The notes: a model not told the origin generated them from the sequence alone. 64,000 bases of DNA from Vibrio rhodolitus (GCF_003350325.1 NZ_QLYZ01000002.1:248001-312000), one strand, 5' to 3'. Shown: positions 54,300 through 63,759, counted from the stretch's first letter. Made by a program: numbers and translations.

Positions 54300-54390
54300 C
54301 TTAATTTTCCACGTGTACAATATATATTCTGGATGAAATTCGGTGTGATTTCTGGTAAAACTAAAGCGTAATTTAGGGTTGGTATTTCAG

Positions 54391-55098
54391 ATGATCGAAA
54401 GAAAACAAGGGCGTAGAAGCGCACAGGATGCTGTAAAAACAAAAGGAGAGATTCTCAAAGTTGCAGCAAACATGTTTTGCGAGCTTGGTTATGAGAGAGT
54501 TTCGTTACGACAGATTAGTGAACAGGCTGGTGTTTCTCATAGCTTGATCCGTCATCACTTTGGTAGCAAAGAAAAAATTTGGTACGCAATAAGTGATTGC
54601 CTGCAAGAGTTTATGACTGGCTATATCCATACCATAATCGAAAATATGCCAGACAAATTGCCTGCCAACGAGAAGATGTATGTGTTTGCCGTTCGCCTAC
54701 TCGCGCATATGCTAATGAACAAGCAACCGATACAGCTTATCGCCGATGCAGTAAGGCAAGAAGATGCGCTGTTCGATTACTTCGTCGATCAATCGGGAAA
54801 AATCCAAACTGTTGTTGATGCTATCGCAGACGAATACAACCAAGAGCATCCAGAGTCGCCAATCAAGGTGTGGGAAATTAAATGGCAGATGATTATGTAT
54901 GCACATGGTGCAGCAAGCCTCTCACCTTTCCTACTGCAAACTTGGTCAGACGAAACCAACGATATAGATCAGTGTTTACTCAACCACTGGCAGATGTTTA
55001 ATAGAATCATGGCTCACAGGCTACAAGTTGAGCCAAGTAAAGTTCTACAACCAAACAGCGTAGTTGAATTGGTTTACCACAGTGAATGTGCTCTCTGA
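54391..55098 (+). CDS. TetR/AcrR-family transcriptional regulator
   Basis: About 235 residues from the ATG at 54391 (an upstream in-frame TTG at 54379 is less likely). The N-terminal helix-turn-helix is EILKVAANMFCELGYERVSL, then RQISEQAGVSHSLIRHHFGSKEKIW, standard for TetR. The C-terminal ligand domain is helical and not assignable to a ligand. It is divergent from the candidate small RNA and faces the pha operon across the long gap, so either could be a target; this is not shown by the sequence. Confidence 0.85.
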   Translation: MIERKQGRRSAQDAVKTKGEILKVAANMFCELGYERVSLRQISEQAGVSHSLIRHHFGSKEKIWYAISDCLQEFMTGYIHTIIENMPDKLPANEKMYVFAVRLLAHMLMNKQPIQLIADAVRQEDALFDYFVDQSGKIQTVVDAIADEYNQEHPESPIKVWEIKWQMIMYAHGAASLSPFLLQTWSDETNDIDQCLLNHWQMFNRIMAHRLQVEPSKVLQPNSVVELVYHSECAL

Positions 55099-55115
55099 GC
55101 AAATACCAAATTCAT

Positions 55116-55145
55116 AAAGCCAGCAATAATATGCTGGCTTTTTTG
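55116..55145. terminator. Terminator between the TetR gene and the DEAD-box helicase
   Basis: AAAGCCAGCA, ATAATA, TGCTGGCTTT and a T run; the flanking genes converge on it. Confidence 0.9.
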
Positions 55146-55148
55146 TTT

Positions 55149-56405
55149 CTAGCGCTTACCACGTCCCGCGTGAATCTTTAGCTTCGCTTTCATCTTACGT
55201 TTTTCTGACGAGCGACTCTTACGTCGTGGAGATTTATCTTCCACAATCTCTTCAATTAAACTCGGCTCATAACCTTCTAACCACTCCTGTGGCAAACGCT
55301 TATCCAGCAGACGTTCAATCGCGTCGAGTAAGTATTCCTCATCACGGCTCATTAACGACACTGCAAGACCACTTTTGCCTGCTCGACCAGTACGACCGAT
55401 ACGATGGACGTAATCTTCGGCTTTAAACGGCATATCGAAATTGACGACTTGCTCAAGTTGATTAATGTCTAGACCACGTGCCGCTACATCAGTGGCGATT
55501 AAAGCGCGTACTTTACCCGCTTTAAAATCATCCAATGCTTTTTGGCGAGCGCCTTGGCTCTTGTCACCATTAATCGACACGGCTTTAATACCATCTAGCT
55601 TGAGTTCTGCTGCCAGCGCATCACTACCCTGCTTTGTTTTTGTAAACACCAATACTTGCTGCCAATTTCTCGAACCAATAAGAAAGGCGAGCAGTTCAGC
55701 TTTGCGCTTTTTATCTACTGGATACACCATCTGTTCAACGGTCTCAGCAGTACTGTTTTGCGGCGCTACCTGTACTTCTTGTGGCTCATTCATCATTCGA
55801 TAAGCGACATCTTTGATTTTCTTATCGAATGTTGCAGAGAAGAACAGAGTTTGACGTTCACGGTTCATCTTAGACAAGATACGTTTTAGATCTGGCCAAA
55901 AGCCCATATCCAACATACGGTCAGCTTCATCTAAAACCAAAGTTTGGGTTTTCTGCAGCGTAATGTTTTTGCAAAACATATGATCAAGTAATCGACCCGG
56001 CGTCGCGATTAAAATGTCACAGCCACCGTGAAGGTTCTTCGTTTGCACACCCATGCTCGTCCCGCCATAGGCAGTCACTACTTTAAGGTTGGTGTGTCGA
56101 GCATAAGAAGTAATGTTGTCAAACACTTGCTGGGCAAGTTCTCGAGTAGGCACCAACACCAATGCGAGCACATCTTTAGATTGTGGATCGCGGACAATTG
56201 CCTGCTCAAGAAGTCTATGGATGATAGGTAAGCCAAAAGCCGCAGTCTTTCCGGTACCCGTCTGAGCACCAGCCAACACATCGCGACCTTCCAAAACATA
56301 TGGGATAGCGTGGTGTTGAATGTCGGTCGGTTTTTCAAAACCAAGTTGTGAGAGTGTCTCGACCAACTCGTTAGCCAGACCAAGGTTTGCAAATGCTTTT
56401 GACAT
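55149..56405 (-). CDS. DEAD-box ATP-dependent RNA helicase, RhlE-like
   Basis: 418-residue RNA helicase. Motifs in order: Q motif GFEKPTDIQHHAIP, I AQTGTGKTAA, Ia PTRELAQQV, II VLDEADRMLDMGF, III SATF, IV VLVFTKTKQG, V ATDVAARGLD, VI HRIGRTGRAG. The C-terminal tail after residue 380 is rich in Lys and Arg (SPRRKSRSSEKRKMKAK), as in RhlE and related cold or ribosome-assembly helicases. The exact subfamily is uncertain. Confidence 0.9.
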   Translation of the reverse strand: MSKAFANLGLANELVETLSQLGFEKPTDIQHHAIPYVLEGRDVLAGAQTGTGKTAAFGLPIIHRLLEQAIVRDPQSKDVLALVLVPTRELAQQVFDNITSYARHTNLKVVTAYGGTSMGVQTKNLHGGCDILIATPGRLLDHMFCKNITLQKTQTLVLDEADRMLDMGFWPDLKRILSKMNRERQTLFFSATFDKKIKDVAYRMMNEPQEVQVAPQNSTAETVEQMVYPVDKKRKAELLAFLIGSRNWQQVLVFTKTKQGSDALAAELKLDGIKAVSINGDKSQGARQKALDDFKAGKVRALIATDVAARGLDINQLEQVVNFDMPFKAEDYVHRIGRTGRAGKSGLAVSLMSRDEEYLLDAIERLLDKRLPQEWLEGYEPSLIEEIVEDKSPRRKSRSSEKRKMKAKLKIHAGRGKR

Positions 56406-56456
56406 AGTTTCATTACCTATTATTTTAACGGCAGCGATTCTATACTTAAGCGCCCG

Positions 56457-57071
56457 TTAGTTACCAGAACTAACGGAAAAATCTCTACTGACGTTAAGTA
56501 ATTCTGGATAAAACTGCGCAAATAGACGTTCAAATTCAAGGTAATGTTCGGACAGCGGCTGGAAGCAATCCGCTAATGGTCCCATTCTAGGTGAACGCTG
56601 TGACATTCGTTGCAACGCAAATTCAATATTATCAAGCTCTCGATACGACTCCAACCAACGTCCCTGCCACATGCGCGACGTCATCTGCAAATATCGAATA
56701 GGTAGCTCGGATGCATCAACCATATTGGCATGGCTCTGTTCAGATTTAACTTTATGTTCGGCAAGTCGGCAAAACTCGGAAAGAGATTCTTTTTGGTAAT
56801 TCTGCCAGTTCGCAGCCAAGTAGTGATCCCACATAACATCAAGAGCAATACCAGAAAAACGTCTTTGTTGCTCCGGGAAGAAGCCCTTGGCTTCTTTCAT
56901 GATCGGATGTGAGTCGGTATAGCTATCAACAAACCTATGCAAACGAATCCCATTACTGACACTTTGTGAATAGAGCTTGGTCGGATCACCTTTGACGAAG
57001 TCACCCAGCAGATTACCTAATAGGCTTGATTGAGATGAATGGGCAATGTGAAGGTGGGCAAGAAAGTTCAT
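56457..57071 (-). CDS. acpH: Acyl carrier protein phosphodiesterase
   Basis: Removes the 4'-phosphopantetheine group from acyl carrier protein. The 204-residue protein opens with MNFLAHLHIAHSSQSSLLGN, then LLGDFVKGD and IRLHRFVDSYTDSHP, holding the metal-binding Asp/His set of the HD-like AcpH family, and FSGIALDVMWDHYLA. Length is standard. It sits 51 bases upstream of the helicase on the same strand. Confidence 0.92.
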   Translation of the reverse strand: MNFLAHLHIAHSSQSSLLGNLLGDFVKGDPTKLYSQSVSNGIRLHRFVDSYTDSHPIMKEAKGFFPEQQRRFSGIALDVMWDHYLAANWQNYQKESLSEFCRLAEHKVKSEQSHANMVDASELPIRYLQMTSRMWQGRWLESYRELDNIEFALQRMSQRSPRMGPLADCFQPLSEHYLEFERLFAQFYPELLNVSRDFSVSSGN

Positions 57072-57162
57072 AACGCTATCAACGACAATAAATACTTCTT
57101 CTATAAAAGCACAAAGCCAGCGCTATTGCACTGGCTTACGGGTTAACGCGTTTTACAACACT

Positions 57163-57273
57163 TTAGTCTTCAATACTCTCATCGGTATTGGTTTGATACT
57201 CAGTCAAATTGATGCCGATCTCTAACGCATCAAGTAGCTCTAAGCTTTCGTCATTTAACGACTGGTCACACAT
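57163..57273 (-). CDS. Small acidic protein of 36 residues
   Basis: ATG at 57273 preceded by TAAGGAGGTCCT, an ideal ribosome site with 6-base spacing; stop TAA at 57165-57163. The product begins MCDQSLNDESLELLDALEIG and ends NTDESIED; eleven of 36 residues are Asp or Glu and only one is not neutral or acidic, so it is strongly negative. No signal peptide or membrane segment. A stem AAGCCAG...CTGGCTT at 57114-57137 may end its transcript. Family unknown. Confidence 0.65.
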   Translation of the reverse strand: MCDQSLNDESLELLDALEIGINLTEYQTNTDESIED

Positions 57274-57598
57274 AGGACCTCCTTACTCAATGTATGTCCC
57301 CCATATGCAGTGCATTGGAGATATTCCTTTTTACCCACTTTATATGACATTTTTTTGAAAGGCAAAAGCGACAGCGTCACCATTTATGAACTAGAACACG
57401 AGCAAACGTTTGCAAAAGCAGACAAAAAACAACTGTAAACATTTAATTACACCATGCAAATTAATATGTACATTTTACTTGTATTTTGGTTTTCAATATT
57501 ACAAACTGACCACCAGCTAGCCATTTGGACTGGTTTCGTTCGAATATTAGACAGTTTATTCGAATCATGACAACTACAACGTAAAGAATAATATACAT
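57274..57598. promoter_or_regulatory. Divergent region between the small acidic gene and the permease
   Basis: 325 bases without a gene. It contains the TyrR-like box at 57434-57451 described below, and AT-rich promoter-type sequence before the permease start. I see no other named element. Confidence 0.4.
57434..57451. promoter_or_regulatory. Candidate TyrR box
   Basis: TGTAAACATTTAATTACA matches TGTAAA-N6-TTTACA at 11 of 12 positions. It lies 148 bases upstream of the aromatic permease gene, a typical TyrR target. Confidence 0.5.
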
Positions 57599-58795
57599 AT
57601 GAGTAAATCAAAGGTAATGGGTAGTACTTTGATTATTGCAGGTACTACGATTGGCGCAGGCATGCTGGCTTTACCGCTCGCATCTGCAGGGATTGGCTTT
57701 TCAACATCACTTGTGATCATGTTGGTATTGTGGGCTTTAATGGCTTATACCGCGTTAATGATGATTGAATTGCATCAGCACGCAGATAGCCAAGCAACGC
57801 TGCACACTCTAGCTATGCAGATCCTTGGCAAACGTGGCAAATGGCTAGCAAGTTTTGCCATGATGTTCTTGTTTTACTCATTGTGTGCGGCTTATATCGC
57901 CGGTGGCGGTGCTCAGTTTGGAGAACGCATTACCCAGTGGTCGGGGATCGAGTTATCTTCTTCTATGGGAACCGTGTTATTCACTATCATTGTCGCCAGC
58001 GTGGTGGTTGTAGGCACCGCTGCGGTTGATAAAGTGAACCGTGTTTTGTTCACACTTAAACTGGTCGCGATGGCAAGTGTATTACTATTCCTTGCACCTA
58101 ACGTAACCCAATCGTACTTGTTAACGATGCCAATCGAACAAGGTCTGATTGTTGCCGCTATCCCTGTAATCTTCACCTCTTTTGGCTTTCACGGCAGCAT
58201 TCCAGCGATTGTTCGCTACCTTGATGGCGATACAGTCTCACTACGAAAAGCGATTGTAATCGGCTCGGCGATCCCTTTGATCGTGTACATTTTTTGGCAA
58301 ATCGTCACTCTTGGTGTAGTCAGCCAGACAGAGTTGCTAAACAACCAAGGATTGAGCGGTCTGATCGGACAACTTTCTACTACTGTTCAGCAATCTAACA
58401 TCGCACAAGTCATCGGCGTATTCGCAGACCTTGCGCTGCTTACATCATTTTTAGGTGTCAGTTTAGGTCTATTTGAATTTTTGGGTGACTCGATGAAGCA
58501 AAAGCACTCTTCGCGAGTTGTCACAGGTCTGATTACGTTTGTACCACCAATGGGATTTGCTCTGTTCTACCCTCAGGGTTTTATCACTGCGTTGGGCTAT
58601 GCTGCTATTGCATTAGCAATCTTGGCGATCTTCTTGCCTGTCGTTATGGTGCTTAAGGCGCGTCAGACCTACCAAATCGATGGCTACCAAGTGGCTGGTG
58701 GGCGATTTGGCGTGATGGCGTGTGCAGGAGCCGGCGTGGTAATCGTTGGCGCGCAACTACTGATCACCGCTGGTGTTTTACCTGCCCTGGGTTAG
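57599..58795 (+). CDS. Aromatic amino acid permease, TyrP/Mtr family
   Basis: A 398-residue inner-membrane proton-driven transporter with eleven predicted segments. The start GSTLIIAGTTIGAGMLALPL is the family signature, and FTSFGFHGSIPAIVRYL near residue 195 is conserved in TyrP, Mtr and TnaB. FLGVSLGLFEFLGDSMK follows. Tyrosine is the best guess (close to TyrP length, with a TyrR-like box upstream) but tryptophan transport is possible. A terminator follows. Confidence 0.87.
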   Translation: MSKSKVMGSTLIIAGTTIGAGMLALPLASAGIGFSTSLVIMLVLWALMAYTALMMIELHQHADSQATLHTLAMQILGKRGKWLASFAMMFLFYSLCAAYIAGGGAQFGERITQWSGIELSSSMGTVLFTIIVASVVVVGTAAVDKVNRVLFTLKLVAMASVLLFLAPNVTQSYLLTMPIEQGLIVAAIPVIFTSFGFHGSIPAIVRYLDGDTVSLRKAIVIGSAIPLIVYIFWQIVTLGVVSQTELLNNQGLSGLIGQLSTTVQQSNIAQVIGVFADLALLTSFLGVSLGLFEFLGDSMKQKHSSRVVTGLITFVPPMGFALFYPQGFITALGYAAIALAILAIFLPVVMVLKARQTYQIDGYQVAGGRFGVMACAGAGVVIVGAQLLITAGVLPALG

Positions 58796-58818
58796 TCATT
58801 CAAAAATTTCAACGGCAC

Positions 58819-58846
58819 AAGGCTTGGTATTACACCAAGCCTTTTT
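58819..58846 (+). terminator. Intrinsic terminator after the permease
   Basis: AAGGCTTGGT, ATTAC, ACCAAGCCTT and TTT. Confidence 0.9.
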
Positions 58847-58904
58847 CGTTTATTTCGCCGAGATGTTATACCCTTTAAGAATCGAAACTTGAAAAGGGGG
58901 CAAC

Positions 58905-60791
58905 ATGGAAGCAGAACAACTTGAAATTAAGTCTTTCTTAGCTCAACACCCACCCTTTGATGAACTAGAAGAAAACGTTCTAAATCGAATCGCTACTAGT
59001 GTTGAAGTCGCCTATTATCGTGAAAGCACCGATATCATTAATTTTGGTGAGCAAATCCATGACTTGTATATGGTGCGTAGTGGTGTTGTAGAGATCTATC
59101 GCCGCAATGGTGAACTCTATAATCGCCTCGACGCAGGTGCCTTATTTGGGCAAATGGGCTTATTAACTCATAACAAGGTACGCTTCCCTGCTCGCTCAGT
59201 TCGCGACACCTTACTCTACTGCATTCCAGAAAAAATTTTTCTTGAACTCTATGAAGAGCAAGAAGTATTTGCTGACTTTGTCGAGGTTGAACATAACACT
59301 CGCTTAAGACAGGCCGTCTCAGCGACACATGAAGAAAACGATCTAACCACCTCCAAAGTGCGCACTTTGCTTAGCGGCGAAGCCCCTTTTATCAACGCAA
59401 CCGACACGATTCAAAATGCAGCGATGAAAATGGCGCAAGACAATGTGTCTTCACTCTTAGTTATCGACAACGAACTCGAATCAAGCGAAGAAGATGAAAA
59501 CCCAAACCTCGTTGGCATCATCACAGACAGAGATCTCTGCACGCGCGTGTTAGCCACAGGCTTAGATCCCAATCACCCCGTTACCGAAGTTATGACACAC
59601 GAAGTCATATCCCTTGATCACAACGCCTATGTGTATGAAGCCATGCTGACTATGCTGCGCTATAACGTGCACCACTTACCTGTACTCAAAGATGGTCGCC
59701 CTATTGGTGTGATTGAAACCACCGAGATTGTTCGTTACGAATCACAAAATTCTTTACTGTTGGTGAGCAGTATTTTCCAGCAACAAACGATTGATGACTT
59801 AGCACTACTCTCTGAGCAAGTTAAAGACTGCTTTGTGAGGCTAGTTAATGAAGACGCTAACTCTCATATGGTTGGTAGTGCGATGTCAGTTATTGGTAGA
59901 AGCTTTAAACAGCGCATTATCGAGTTAGCAGAAGAGAACTTAGGACCGGCGCCCATTCCCTACTGTTTTCTCGCGTTGGGCTCTATGGGAAGAGACGAGC
60001 AACTGCTCGTTACTGATCAAGACAACGCGATTATTCTCGACAACAGCTATCAGGTAGATGAGCACGGCGACTATTTTAAACAGCTTGCTACCTTGGTGTG
60101 TGACGGTCTTGCTCGTTGCGGTTATAGCTATTGTACCGGTGATATTATGGCGACCAACCCTGATTGGCGTATGACGCGAATAGAATGGGAAGAGTGCTTT
60201 GCCGACTGGATTGATAACCCCAACCCAAAAGCCCTGCTTAATGCATCAATCTTCTTCGACTTAGATGGCGTTTATGGGCGACTAAAATGGGCAGAACAAC
60301 TAAACGGATTCATTGTACGGCGCGCACGTAAGAACAATCGCTTTCTCGCCTGCTTGGCGCGTAATGCGCTTAACCGTACACCACCACTGGGCTTTTTTAA
60401 GGATTTTGTGGTTGAAAAAGATGGTCAGCACAAAAACTCGATCAATCTTAAACGACGCGGCACCGCTCCGCTTGCCGATTTGATTCGCGTCCATGCTCTC
60501 GCTGTGGGCTCTCGAGCGCAAAATTCGTTTGAACGCTTGGATGATATTCACGACGCAGGAATTTTACCGAAAGGGAAAGCGCATGCTCTGCGTGATGCGT
60601 TAGAGTTTATTTCCATGGTGCGCATTAGGCATCAAGCTTTCGATGTCGAAACAGAAACGGAACCGGACAACAATATCGAGCCTGAGAACTTATCTGAATT
60701 TGAACGACGCAATCTTAAAGATGCCTTTCTAGTTTTAAGTAACTCTCAGAACTTCCTCAAGTTCCGCTACCACGCCAGCAGTGGTTTCTAG
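58905..60791 (+). CDS. Cyclic-nucleotide-binding, CBS and DUF294 nucleotidyltransferase protein
   Basis: A 628-residue cytoplasmic signalling protein. Order of domains: a cNMP-binding domain (about 20-140; GEQIHDLYMVRSGVVEIYRR, FGQMGLLT), two CBS repeats (about 160-285; VSSLLVIDNE, GIITDRDLCTRVLA, HHLPVLKDGRPIGVIE), then DUF294 and its C-terminal partner with the nucleotidyltransferase motif LGSMGRDEQLLVTDQDNAI. Related proteins in many bacteria are thought to modify or regulate other proteins, sometimes next to acetate or exonuclease genes; none is adjacent here. Role unproven. AAAGGGGGCAAC precedes the ATG. Confidence 0.88.
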   Translation: MEAEQLEIKSFLAQHPPFDELEENVLNRIATSVEVAYYRESTDIINFGEQIHDLYMVRSGVVEIYRRNGELYNRLDAGALFGQMGLLTHNKVRFPARSVRDTLLYCIPEKIFLELYEEQEVFADFVEVEHNTRLRQAVSATHEENDLTTSKVRTLLSGEAPFINATDTIQNAAMKMAQDNVSSLLVIDNELESSEEDENPNLVGIITDRDLCTRVLATGLDPNHPVTEVMTHEVISLDHNAYVYEAMLTMLRYNVHHLPVLKDGRPIGVIETTEIVRYESQNSLLLVSSIFQQQTIDDLALLSEQVKDCFVRLVNEDANSHMVGSAMSVIGRSFKQRIIELAEENLGPAPIPYCFLALGSMGRDEQLLVTDQDNAIILDNSYQVDEHGDYFKQLATLVCDGLARCGYSYCTGDIMATNPDWRMTRIEWEECFADWIDNPNPKALLNASIFFDLDGVYGRLKWAEQLNGFIVRRARKNNRFLACLARNALNRTPPLGFFKDFVVEKDGQHKNSINLKRRGTAPLADLIRVHALAVGSRAQNSFERLDDIHDAGILPKGKAHALRDALEFISMVRIRHQAFDVETETEPDNNIEPENLSEFERRNLKDAFLVLSNSQNFLKFRYHASSGF

Positions 60792-60815
60792 CGCATCTTC
60801 AAACTAAAGCAAATA

Positions 60816-60845
60816 AAAAAGAGAGCTTGATTAAGCTCTCTTTTT
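60816..60845. terminator. Bidirectional terminator
   Basis: AAAAAGAGAGCTT, GATT, AAGCTCTCTTTTT between convergent genes. Confidence 0.92.
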
Positions 60846-60863
60846 AGACCGTTATCTTGTTAA

Positions 60864-62441
60864 TTAACGGCTTTGTTGCTCTGTACGCATCCCCATGATC
60901 AGACTGACACACATCAGCAGCAACACTATGGTAAATGGAAGCGCAGTTGATATTGCGCCAGCTTGCAAGGCTTGAATCGCTTCTGTTCCGCCAATCCAAA
61001 GCAGAGCAACCGCAATAGCACCTTCCATAAATGCCCAAAATACTCGTTGCAGTACTGGCGCATCAACCTTACCACCAGCGGTAATGCTGTCGATCACCAA
61101 AGAGCCTGAATCCGATGAGGTGATAAAGAACACCAAAACTAATACAACAGCGATAATCGAAAGAATGTTCCCCATCGGCAGTACATCAAACATCTCAAAC
61201 ATCGCCAGGGAAACATCCGTCAGCCCTTTACTACCTAGTTGACCTACATTATTCACTACTTGGTCAATGGCAAGACCGCCAAACACCGACATCCAAATGA
61301 GTGTCACAGACGTCGGAACGATAAGTACTGCAGTTATAAATTCGCGTACAGTTCGACCTTTAGAGACGCGAGCGATAAACATCCCTACAAATGGTGACCA
61401 TGAAATCCACCATGCCCAGTAGAATACCGTCCAGCCTTGAAACCACGCTTCATCTGTTCGACCATGTGGATTACTCAGAGGTATAAGGTTTTCAAGGTAT
61501 GCCATCAGAGTGGTCGGAATATTGCCCAAAGCGACAGCCCAGCCGATCAGTGCGACCAGAATCAACAGTAAAAATGCGACAATCATATTGATGTTACTGA
61601 TGACCTTAACGCCACCGTCGATGCCTCGAATAACCGAAACAACGGCTAGCAGGGTCACCACGGTAATCACCACAATTTGCAGCCCCAAACCTGCATCCAA
61701 ACCAAACACATGATGGATACCACTTGCGGCTTGCTGAGCCCCCAAACCAAGAGAGGTTGCCAGACCAAACAGCGTCGCAAGTACCGCTAGGATATCGACA
61801 ATATGCCCAGCCCAACCCCAAGCGCGATCACCTAAAAGCGGATAAAAGATGGAACGAATGGAGAGTGGTAGTCCCTTGTTGTAGGCAAAAAATGCCAAAG
61901 ACAAAGCTACAACACCGTAAATCGCCCAAGGGTGCAGCCCCCAGTGATACATGGTAGCGCCCATCGCTAATCGCGCAGCTTCTGGTGTTTTAGCTTCTAC
62001 ACCTAAGGGGGTTTCATACCATCCGGTGTAGTAGGCAACAGGCTCTGCCACACTCCAGAACATCAAACCAATACCCATGCCTGCAGCAAACAACATCGAC
62101 AGCCAAGAAATGAAGGAGTAGTCGGCTTTCGCTCCTTCCCCGCCCAAACGAATTTTTCCAAGGGGGCTGACAACCAATACTAGGCAGAACACGACGAATA
62201 GGTTTCCGGACCATATAAACAGCCAGTCAAAATTACCAATGATTTGCCATTTAATGCCGTCTAAAAACGATTTGGCGGTGTGCGCATCAAGCACCAACGC
62301 GCCAACTAAGAACAGCGCAATGAATCCAGCACTGATGCCGAATACTGGGTTATGAACATCAAACCCCCATTTCTGCACGTTATCCTGACCTATGGTGTAG
62401 TCAGTACTATCAATACTGTATTTATCAATTCCTTTAGTCAT
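60864..62441 (-). CDS. BCCT-family transporter (glycine betaine/carnitine/choline type)
   Basis: A 525-residue inner-membrane protein with twelve predicted segments. Conserved BCCT features: GIGLMFWSVAEPVAYY near 120 (the GxGxMFW substrate box), AIYGVVALSLAF, and the aromatic box in WTVFYWAWWISWSPFVGMFIARVSKGRT, split as WTVFYWAWWISW and SPFVGMFIARVS. A TDSGS segment (SSDSGSLVIDSIT) follows. Such carriers import compatible solutes in salt stress, fitting a marine host. Which solute is not readable. It is divergent from a MarR gene. Confidence 0.9.
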   Translation of the reverse strand: MTKGIDKYSIDSTDYTIGQDNVQKWGFDVHNPVFGISAGFIALFLVGALVLDAHTAKSFLDGIKWQIIGNFDWLFIWSGNLFVVFCLVLVVSPLGKIRLGGEGAKADYSFISWLSMLFAAGMGIGLMFWSVAEPVAYYTGWYETPLGVEAKTPEAARLAMGATMYHWGLHPWAIYGVVALSLAFFAYNKGLPLSIRSIFYPLLGDRAWGWAGHIVDILAVLATLFGLATSLGLGAQQAASGIHHVFGLDAGLGLQIVVITVVTLLAVVSVIRGIDGGVKVISNINMIVAFLLLILVALIGWAVALGNIPTTLMAYLENLIPLSNPHGRTDEAWFQGWTVFYWAWWISWSPFVGMFIARVSKGRTVREFITAVLIVPTSVTLIWMSVFGGLAIDQVVNNVGQLGSKGLTDVSLAMFEMFDVLPMGNILSIIAVVLVLVFFITSSDSGSLVIDSITAGGKVDAPVLQRVFWAFMEGAIAVALLWIGGTEAIQALQAGAISTALPFTIVLLLMCVSLIMGMRTEQQSR

Positions 62442-62779
62442 AGAATCTCTCTATTTTTTTACTTCTTTTATGCATATCATTTAGAACTATAAATGATTTA
62501 ATGTAATATTCCGCACTTTCAACAATTACTAAACATTGTACGCTTTGTAGTGATAAATGCCAATTTGTGCAACCTTATTCACCACATCTTGCTGTTTACA
62601 CCAATTTATTCACCTAGATTGCGTAAAAGGCGTCTCGAACCCTTGTAAACAAAGAAGCTATTTCCATTTGTACTCTAATTAATATAGCATCTGTAAAAAT
62701 TGCTTATTTACACTTCTATTCATCAAGAATTTGGGGTATGTTCTTGAAAAAAAAAGTGGCTACGTTTTAAGGGTTTATC
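62442..62779. promoter_or_regulatory. Divergent region between BCCT and MarR genes
   Basis: 338 AT-rich bases. I found no named operator. A ten-codon frame, MFLKKKVATF, runs from 62739 to a TAA just before the MarR start and has a G-rich GGGGT ahead of it; it is too short to call a gene. Confidence 0.4.
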
Positions 62780-63256
62780 TTGGAAAAGCACGAAGAAGTA
62801 CTGATATCGTTGAGACAAATCATCCGCGCAATCGATCTGCACTCAAAAAAGCTCAGCAAAGAATCGGGTCTAACGGCACCGCAGTTGATCTTGATGCGTT
62901 CGATCCGCGAATTAGGTGAAGTCACTATCAAACAGCTGTCAAATCACACCAACATGAGCCAAGCGACGGCAACGATCATCCTTGATCGCTTGCAACGCAG
63001 TGGTCTTATAGAGCGTAAACGCAGCGAAACGGACAAACGCAAAGTTCATGCTGTCTTAACTGAACAAGGCAAAGAACGCCTCGAGTCAGCACCGCTTCCT
63101 CTACAACAGAGCTTCATTAATAAGTTTCAGCAGTTAGATGATTGGGAACAAACTTTGTTACTCTCATCAGTACAGAGACTCTCTGCGATGATGAATGCTG
63201 AAGACATCGACGTTGCGCCTGTTTTGGAATTAGGCAGCATTACCAAGTCCGACTAA
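62780..63256 (+). CDS. MarR-family transcriptional regulator
   Basis: A 158-residue winged-helix regulator. It starts at TTG (62780) with AAGGG seven bases upstream. The helix-turn-helix and wing are TIKQLSNHTNMSQATATIIL and DRLQRSGLIERKRSETDKRKV, the classic MarR segment. N- and C-terminal helices form the dimer interface. Its divergent neighbour, the BCCT transporter, is a candidate target, and the downstream exporter is another; both are inference. Confidence 0.87.
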   Translation: MEKHEEVLISLRQIIRAIDLHSKKLSKESGLTAPQLILMRSIRELGEVTIKQLSNHTNMSQATATIILDRLQRSGLIERKRSETDKRKVHAVLTEQGKERLESAPLPLQQSFINKFQQLDDWEQTLLLSSVQRLSAMMNAEDIDVAPVLELGSITKSD

Positions 63257-63344
63257 CGCCCTACTCAAGAGACTCCCTGCGGTGACATTCATCGCAGGAG
63301 TGCCTATCTCTTATCATCTATTTCCTACCGAATATGGAGTTACT

Positions 63345-63653
63345 GTGAAATCACCATGTATCGCAGTGTGCAAAAATAACCACGGCATCTGTTCTGGTTG
63401 TCTACGAACAATGGAAGAGATCACTGGCTGGCGTTACCTTCCTGAAACCGAGCAAATCAGCAAGATTAATCAGATCAGGGCAATTGACTCTACTCATACT
63501 TGCCCTAACTGTGGTGAAAACAGCTTTTGCGAGATAAGTGCAGGAAAAGAGCGCTGTTGGTGCTTTGATATTGAAAAGCGCGACCTTTCTTCGACGGCAA
63601 GAAGCGGTGTATGTCTTTGCCGAAAGTGTCTATCTTCCCTGCCGATTGAATAA
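63345..63653 (+). CDS. DUF1289 / Cys-rich CWC two-domain protein
   Basis: From GTG 63345 (GGAG nine bases before it) the product is 102 residues; the frame is open 21 codons upstream without a ribosome site. Residues about 3-35 form the DUF1289 domain (SPCIAVCKNNHGICSGCLRT, followed by the WRYL segment). Residues about 51-95 are the Cys-rich CWC domain: CPNCGENSFCEI, GKERCWCFDI and VCLCRKCLSSLP. The many Cys suggest zinc or iron-sulfur binding. Function unknown. It follows the MarR gene by 88 bases. Confidence 0.8.
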   Translation: MKSPCIAVCKNNHGICSGCLRTMEEITGWRYLPETEQISKINQIRAIDSTHTCPNCGENSFCEISAGKERCWCFDIEKRDLSSTARSGVCLCRKCLSSLPIE

Positions 63654-63745
63654 AATTTCAATAAGTTTTTCTAATGCGAAATATAGAAATTTGTCTTGCT
63701 AGATAGAGACTAATTTCATTGCCTAGAAGTAACGAACTCACTACT

Positions 63746-63759
63746 ATACTAAACAGTAT
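63746..63759. promoter_or_regulatory. Short inverted repeat upstream of the exporter gene
   Basis: ATACT, AAAC, AGTAT in an AT-rich promoter-like region 78 bases upstream of the exporter. It could be an operator or part of a -10 element; no regulator is assigned. Confidence 0.3.
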
